This document shows, piece by piece, positions 59,912 to 64,000 of a stretch of DNA of 64,000 nucleotides; the stretch's first letter is position 1; each line of letters starts with the position of its first letter. Source of the stretch: Herbidospora yilanensis (GTDB taxonomy: Bacteria; Actinomycetota; Actinomycetes; Streptosporangiales; Streptosporangiaceae); the NCBI RefSeq assembly GCF_001570565.1, contig NZ_BBXE01000020.1:62001-126000 (forward strand), in the 5' to 3' direction. The notes under the pieces are model-generated. The model did not search any database. It worked only from the letters and a program-made list of their open reading frames with translations, and was not told the DNA's origin. Position numbers and translations under genes: made by a program.

Positions 59912-60924
59912 TTTCCATGTCTGCTGCCGGTCGAGCGGCGGACCACCAGCTCGGGCTGGAACATCAGCTCCAGGTTCTTCGACGGGGCGCCGTCGACGAT
60001 CTCCAGCAGGGTCTCCACGGCCGCCGAGGCCATCGCGCCGATGGGCTTGCGCACGGTCGTCAGCGGCGGGTCGGTGAACGGGATCAGCGGGGAGTCGTCG
60101 AAGCCGACCACCGACACGTGGCCCGGCACGTTCAGCCCCCGCTGGCGGGCGGCCCTGATCGCGCCGAGGGCCATCAGGTCGCTGGCGCAGAAGACGGCGG
60201 TGCAGCCCCGGTCGAACAGGGCGCCGGCCGCCGCCTGGCCCCCCTCGACGGTGGCCAGGCTGTGCTCGATCAGGTCGTCGGCGTCGGCGGCCCGGGGCAG
60301 GTGGGTCATGGCCTGCCGGAAGCCCTCGATCTTGCGCAGCGCCGGGACGAACCGGCGCTGGCCGAGCGCGAGGCCGATGCGCTCGTGGCCGAGGTCGACC
60401 AGGTGGCGGACGGCCAGCCGGGTGGCGAGGCGGTCGTCCGGGGAGATGAAGGGCGCCTGGATCGCCTCGTTGTAGCCGTCGACGAGGACGATCGGCAGTC
60501 CCCGGTCGGTCATCCGCGTGTAGCGGTCCATGCGGGCGGTGGCGTCGGCGTGCAGGCCGGAGATGAAGACGATGCCGCTGACGCCCCGGTCGATGAGCAT
60601 CTCGGTGAACTCGTCCTCGGGGGCGCCGCCGGACAGTTGCGTGCACAGGACCGGGGTGTATCCGTGCTGGCCCAGGGCCTTCTCGACGGCCTGGGCGAAG
60701 GCCGGGAAGACGGGGTTGTCCAGCTCGGGGGTGACGAGTCCGATGAGGCCGTTGCTGCGCTGGCGTAATCGGAGCGGGCGTTCGTACCCCATGAAGTCGA
60801 GGGCGGTGAGGACGGCCTGCCGGGTCGACGGGGAGACCCCCGCCTTCCCGTTGAGCACACGGCTCACGGTCGCCTCACTGACCCCCGCCTGCACCGCGAT
60901 GTCGGCGAGCCGGGCGTTGTTCAT
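59902..60924 (-). CDS. LacI-family transcriptional regulator
   Basis: From ATG 60924 (GAGGAT upstream) the 340-residue repressor has the LacI HTH NARLADIAVQAGVSEATVSR with hinge VLNGKAGVSPSTRQAV. The periplasmic-binding-like sugar domain follows (GLIGLVTPELDNPVFPAFAQ, FVSGLHADA-type and VVGFDDSPLIPFTDPPLTTV segments). It is divergent from the sugar ABC ATPase gene at 61351 across about 430 bases, a likely target. The frame upstream to 61041 is not supported. Confidence 0.92.
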   Translation of the reverse strand: MNNARLADIAVQAGVSEATVSRVLNGKAGVSPSTRQAVLTALDFMGYERPLRLRQRSNGLIGLVTPELDNPVFPAFAQAVEKALGQHGYTPVLCTQLSGGAPEDEFTEMLIDRGVSGIVFISGLHADATARMDRYTRMTDRGLPIVLVDGYNEAIQAPFISPDDRLATRLAVRHLVDLGHERIGLALGQRRFVPALRKIEGFRQAMTHLPRAADADDLIEHSLATVEGGQAAAGALFDRGCTAVFCASDLMALGAIRAARQRGLNVPGHVSVVGFDDSPLIPFTDPPLTTVRKPIGAMASAAVETLLEIVDGAPSKNLELMFQPELVVRRSTGSRHGKGP

Positions 60925-61350
60925 GCGCGTATCCTCACCGCCGGGCGGCGTTCGGGCCAGGAACGCTACTTCCCCTCGTCGTCGCATCGCGGAAAGTAGG
61001 CCGCTCACCTTTGATCCGCCCCTGTCAGGGCCGGAAGTCAAATGAACCTTTCATGTCGGTGTTTCAGCAAATGTCAGCCGATGACGGGAGACGACGCGAA
61101 AACCAGCAGGAAGTTCCGCAAGACGGACGAGGCCTCAACCGCTGATCAGGGGGTTTCGGGCCTCCCAGAACCCGGAGGCACCCCTGCTCGATTGGGTCAC
61201 CTCTCGCCCCGGCAACACCCCCGTAACCCCAAGGCCTCCCGTTTTTCACGACATGTATGGACATGGACCGTGCCCACGCGATGTACTACCTCATCAATCA
61301 CCCAGATGGCGGGCTCCGGGCACTGCGCGCCCGGAAGGGAACGAGAACCT
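60925..61350. promoter_or_regulatory. Divergent region between LacI gene and sugar ABC ATPase
   Basis: These 426 bases carry no convincing gene. ATGAA-CCT-TTCAT at 61042-61054 is a perfect 13-base palindrome in a locally AT-rich stretch and could be an operator half-pair. It lacks the central CG typical of LacI sites. No clear -35/-10 pair was identified. An open frame from 61042 joins the ATPase frame but has no coding character. Confidence 0.45.
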
Positions 61351-62640
61351 ATGAGCCAGGTCGTCCTCGACAACGTCACCAAGGTCTACCCAGGCGGATT
61401 CCTGGCTGTGGACCGGATGAACCTGCGCGCCGAGGACGGCGAACTGCTGGTGTTACTCGGCCCGTCGGGTTGCGGGAAGTCGACCTTGCTCCGCATGATC
61501 GCCGGCCTTGAGGACATCACCGACGGCGACCTCTGGCTGGGCGGGAAGATAGCCAACCACCTGGCCCCCCGCGACCGTGACGTGGCGATGGTGTTCCAGA
61601 ACGGCGCCCTCTATCCGCACCGGACCGTGCGGGGGAACCTGTCCTTCCCCCTGGAGATCGCCAAGGCCGATCCGCAGATGGTGCGCGACCGCGTCGTCGA
61701 GTTGTCGAAGGCGCTGCACATCGACGAGACCCTCGACCGCCGGCCTGGAACGCTCTCCGGCGGCCAGCGCCAGCGGGTGGCGATGGGCCGTGCCATAGTG
61801 CGTCAGCCGTCGCTCTTCCTGATGGACGAGCCCCTCTCGAACCTCGACGCGGGCATGCGCACCGAGCTCCGCATGGAGATCTCCAGTCTCGTACGGGCCC
61901 TCGGCGTCACCACCATCTATGTGACGCACGACCAGATCGAGGCCCTCACGCTGGCCGACCGGATCGCGATCATGAACCGGGGCGTGCTCCAGGACATCGG
62001 CACCCCGGCACAGGTCTACAACGACCCGGCGACCGCGTTCACCGCGGCGTTCCTCAGCTCGCAGCAGCTCAACCTGCTGGCGGCCACGGTGCGTACGCCG
62101 CAGAACCAGTTCATAATGCTGGACTTCGGCACACACCAGATCACGATGCCGTGGACCGATCCACGTGCTTACGCGGTGTCACAACACACCGGCAGCCAGA
62201 TCATCGTGGGCATCCGCCCCGACGCGCTCGCGCCGATGCCCGAGGGCATGGACGGCCCGGTGTTCATGGGCCGGGTGCGCACGCTCGAATATCACGGCCA
62301 CGAGTGGCTGGCCTACGTCGAGTGCGGCATCCCGGCAGTGGCCGTGCCCGAGCCGCCCGACCCGAGGTTCCGCGCCGCGAACGGCGGCGGCGCCAACGGC
62401 TCGAAGACGCGGTCGATGATGCGGCGGTTGTTCAACTCCGACATCGACGCCGACGACACCCCGTCGGGGCCGCAGTCGGGGCCGAACGGGCTCGGGTCGC
62501 ACCGCCGGGCCGACCTGATCGTCCGGCTGGGCGCCCGGCCGTCGTGGCGCGCGGGCGAGCACGCCCGGGTGGCCGTGGACGTGTCGCGGCTGATGTTGTT
62601 CACCCACACCGGCGCCCGCATCGACCCGCCCCGCCGATAG
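61351..62640 (+). CDS. Sugar ABC transporter ATP-binding protein (MsmK/UgpC type)
   Basis: The 429-residue ATPase has Walker A LLGPSGCGKSTLLR (about 36-49), Q-loop VFQNGALYPHRTV, signature TLSGGQRQRVAMGRA, Walker B LFLMDEPLSNLD and switch YVTHDQIEALTLADR. The C-terminal MalK/TOBE region (about 235-429) begins GTPAQVYNDPATAF and contains IVGIRPDALAPM. A polar insert of about 45 residues (GGGANGSKTRSMMRR to GLGSHRR) interrupts TOBE, making the protein longer than the usual 360-380 residues. No permease or binding protein is nearby, so it may serve several CUT1 sugar importers, as MsiK does in Streptomyces. AAGGGAACGAGAACC precedes the ATG. Confidence 0.9.
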   Translation: MSQVVLDNVTKVYPGGFLAVDRMNLRAEDGELLVLLGPSGCGKSTLLRMIAGLEDITDGDLWLGGKIANHLAPRDRDVAMVFQNGALYPHRTVRGNLSFPLEIAKADPQMVRDRVVELSKALHIDETLDRRPGTLSGGQRQRVAMGRAIVRQPSLFLMDEPLSNLDAGMRTELRMEISSLVRALGVTTIYVTHDQIEALTLADRIAIMNRGVLQDIGTPAQVYNDPATAFTAAFLSSQQLNLLAATVRTPQNQFIMLDFGTHQITMPWTDPRAYAVSQHTGSQIIVGIRPDALAPMPEGMDGPVFMGRVRTLEYHGHEWLAYVECGIPAVAVPEPPDPRFRAANGGGANGSKTRSMMRRLFNSDIDADDTPSGPQSGPNGLGSHRRADLIVRLGARPSWRAGEHARVAVDVSRLMLFTHTGARIDPPRR

Positions 62641-62648
62641 GACCCCCG

Positions 62649-63263
62649 CTAACGGCTCGCGCCCGCGTGGGCGAGCACCGAGACCACGCCGACGAGCCGG
62701 GTCACCTTGTCCTGTTCGGCCCGGTGGAAGGCCGGGCCCTGGCGGCGGGCCACGATCAGGCACAGGTCGCCGATCGGCACGCTCAGGAGGTTGAGCGCGC
62801 CCTCGGAGAACGCCGTCGCGCGGGGCGCGGTGAACCGCTCGGCCTGGAGGCTCTCCGGGGCCTGCCAGCTTCCGTGCACGACCTCTCCCGACCCGGCGTC
62901 GACGGCCACCGCCCATTCGGCGCTGACCAGGTCGGACACCGCGTCGACCAGGGTGAGCACGGCCCGCGCCGGTTCGGCGGCGACGTGGCCGAGCAGGTCG
63001 TAGTCGGGATTGGCGCCCGGCGCCTCCCGCGTGGGCCAGGCCGCCTCGACCTTGACCCCGGGCACGACGCCGATGCGGTCGCGCAGCTCGTCGGGGCTGA
63101 AGACGGCCGACCACGACACCGTGAAGTCGTCGATCGCCCGGCCCGCCTCGCGTTCGAGCACGGTCACCTGGAGGATGTCGGCCCCCATCACCCCGAAGGC
63201 CCTGGCCACCTGGCCGAGCACTCCCGGCCGATCGGGCAGCGACACCCGCAGACGCAGCAGCAT
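62649..63263 (-). CDS. ACT-domain regulatory protein
   Basis: From ATG 63263 (AGAGGAGG upstream) the 204-residue protein opens with an ACT domain (LRLRVSLPDRPGVLGQVARA, ADILQVTVLER), known for binding amino acids. After residue 105 it continues with a GAF-like segment: LTLVDAVSDLVSAEWAVAVD, VPIGDLCLIVARRQGPAFHR, LVGVVSVLAH. It looks like a small stand-alone sensor. It converges on the sugar ABC ATPase gene eight bases away and is divergent from a sensor kinase gene. Function unknown. Confidence 0.78.
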   Translation of the reverse strand: MLLRLRVSLPDRPGVLGQVARAFGVMGADILQVTVLEREAGRAIDDFTVSWSAVFSPDELRDRIGVVPGVKVEAAWPTREAPGANPDYDLLGHVAAEPARAVLTLVDAVSDLVSAEWAVAVDAGSGEVVHGSWQAPESLQAERFTAPRATAFSEGALNLLSVPIGDLCLIVARRQGPAFHRAEQDKVTRLVGVVSVLAHAGASR

Positions 63264-63433
63264 GACCAGCCTCCTCTCTTCCCCCGCCGACCACCACACT
63301 GGCTTACGCACGTTTCGGTCATGTTCCGGAAGGATGTCCAGCATAAGGCGGCGTCCGATTCCCGCCCGGGGCTTGGCCGACCTTTGGTGTTGTCGGGGCG
63401 GCGCGATGAGATCACGGTGAGTAGCCTCAAGGG

Positions 63434-64000
63434 ATGTCCCTCCCCTGGCTGCGGACCCGCTCGATACGCGCGCGCCTCACCCTCCTCGCGGTGGCCATCG
63501 CGCTGCTGATCCTCATCCCGGTCGGCGTCGGCGGCAACCTGATCACCCGCAGGCTGGTGATCGACCACATCTTCGAGACGAGCCAGAACGTCGCCTCGCA
63601 ACTCGCGACCGAGATCCGCACGGGCACCGTGCCCTCCCCCATCCCGATCCGCGACGGGATCACCTACGTCCAGATCGTCGCCCCCGGCGGCCGGGTGATC
63701 GAGTCGAGCAACCCGGCCCGCGACCTGCCCCCGGTCACGGCCGTCTGGCCGGCCCCCGACAACCGGATCATCCGCTTCACCTCCTGCGTGCTGCCCGACA
63801 AGAACTGCGTCTACGGTGTCGGGATCAGAGCCACCGCCGACTCCAACAGCGAGGTCGTGTACGCCGCCCGCGAGGCCCCCAGCTTCCTCACCACCCGCAG
63901 CCTGGCCCTGGCGATCGCGGTGCAGGTGGCGCTGCTGACGGCGCTGATCGCCTGGCTGGCCTGGCGGATCACCGGCCGCGCCCTCCACCCGGTCGAGGAC
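63434..64000 (+). CDS. Sensor histidine kinase, N-terminal part (runs off window)
   Basis: The first 189 codons are present and the frame is open to the window end. A basic start (MSLPWLRTRSIRARLTLL) leads into TM1 (LLAVAIALLILIPVGVGGNL). A periplasmic segment of about 120 residues with two cysteines (FTSCVLPDKNCVYG) follows, then TM2 (SLALAIAVQVALLTALIAWL) and the start of a HAMP domain (AWRITGRALHPVED). The catalytic domains lie beyond position 64000. AAGGG directly precedes the ATG. The product is a classic two-TM sensor; the signal is unknown. Confidence 0.8.
   Translation, partial: MSLPWLRTRSIRARLTLLAVAIALLILIPVGVGGNLITRRLVIDHIFETSQNVASQLATEIRTGTVPSPIPIRDGITYVQIVAPGGRVIESSNPARDLPPVTAVWPAPDNRIIRFTSCVLPDKNCVYGVGIRATADSNSEVVYAAREAPSFLTTRSLALAIAVQVALLTALIAWLAWRITGRALHPVED

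Noticed and set aside
61042-61350. 103-residue extension of the sugar ABC ATPase
   Set aside because: No family resemblance, irregular codon use and a good ribosome site at 61351.

Overview
The window is a 64 kb chromosomal stretch of a very GC-rich, filamentous-type actinobacterium. The signs are dense third-position G/C codons, many GTG starts, apparently leaderless promoters, glucosyl-3-phosphoglycerate synthase, a RamB/IdeR style of regulation and several CBM6-bearing secreted enzymes. The gene set looks most like the Streptosporangiales, but that is an inference and no rRNA or tRNA is present to test it. No insertion sequence, prophage or CRISPR array was seen.

Layout. 0-7.5 kb: two serine hydrolases and a maleylpyruvate-isomerase-like protein, a small HTH regulator under a large palindrome, a HEAT-repeat protein and an acyl-CoA dehydrogenase. 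7.5-19.4 kb: a secreted discoidin/beta-helix protein, a K+ channel, an Uma2 protein, gpgS, the divergent ramB-aceA pair (glyoxylate shunt), a MarP-like pseudo-protease, a Ser/Thr kinase and an HSL-type esterase. 19.4-29 kb: a three-gene ABC-2 exporter, a membrane protein, a YcnI pair, and a second ABC-2 exporter with a LolA-like gene facing a two-component system across direct-repeat operators. 29-31 kb: an island that looks less GC-rich, with an HTH protein fused to a NaeI restriction-endonuclease fold that has lost its catalytic residues, plus a 2-TM micro-protein, with paired palindromes between them. 31-40.7 kb: a NarL-type two-component system with a beta-propeller gene, an S1P-lyase-like PLP enzyme, folP2, a LysR regulator, a zinc metallopeptidase and an LCP cell-wall ligase. 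40.7-49.3 kb: ThuA/DUF1080/CBM6 and sugar-dehydrogenase/PKD/CBM6 secreted proteins divergent from a ROK regulator, then a DUF2079 membrane protein. 49.3-55 kb: an operon of subtilase, small protein and P-loop kinase, a BacNav/Cav-like channel, cysteine-free ribosomal protein S4 divergent from a DUF2470 protein over an iron box, and an exported protein. 55-64 kb: a ROK regulator divergent from the Entner-Doudoroff operon edd-glk-eda, a LacI regulator, an MsmK-type sugar ABC ATPase, an ACT-domain protein and the start of a sensor kinase.

How they fit together. Much of the window concerns carbon supply and its control: glycan-binding secreted enzymes, sugar uptake ATPase, glucokinase, Entner-Doudoroff enzymes, isocitrate lyase, two ROK regulators, one LacI and RamB. 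A second theme is the envelope: two ABC-2 exporters, LolA-like and LCP proteins, and three two-component or orphan kinases. The least ordinary objects are the NaeI-derived pseudo-nuclease with its palindromes, the subtilase/small-protein/kinase operon, the channel with a calcium-like TGDGWSD filter, the MarP-like protein lacking its serine, and the iron box shared by S4 and DUF2470. Coordinates and motifs were read by eye; family calls rest on recognition, not on database searches.
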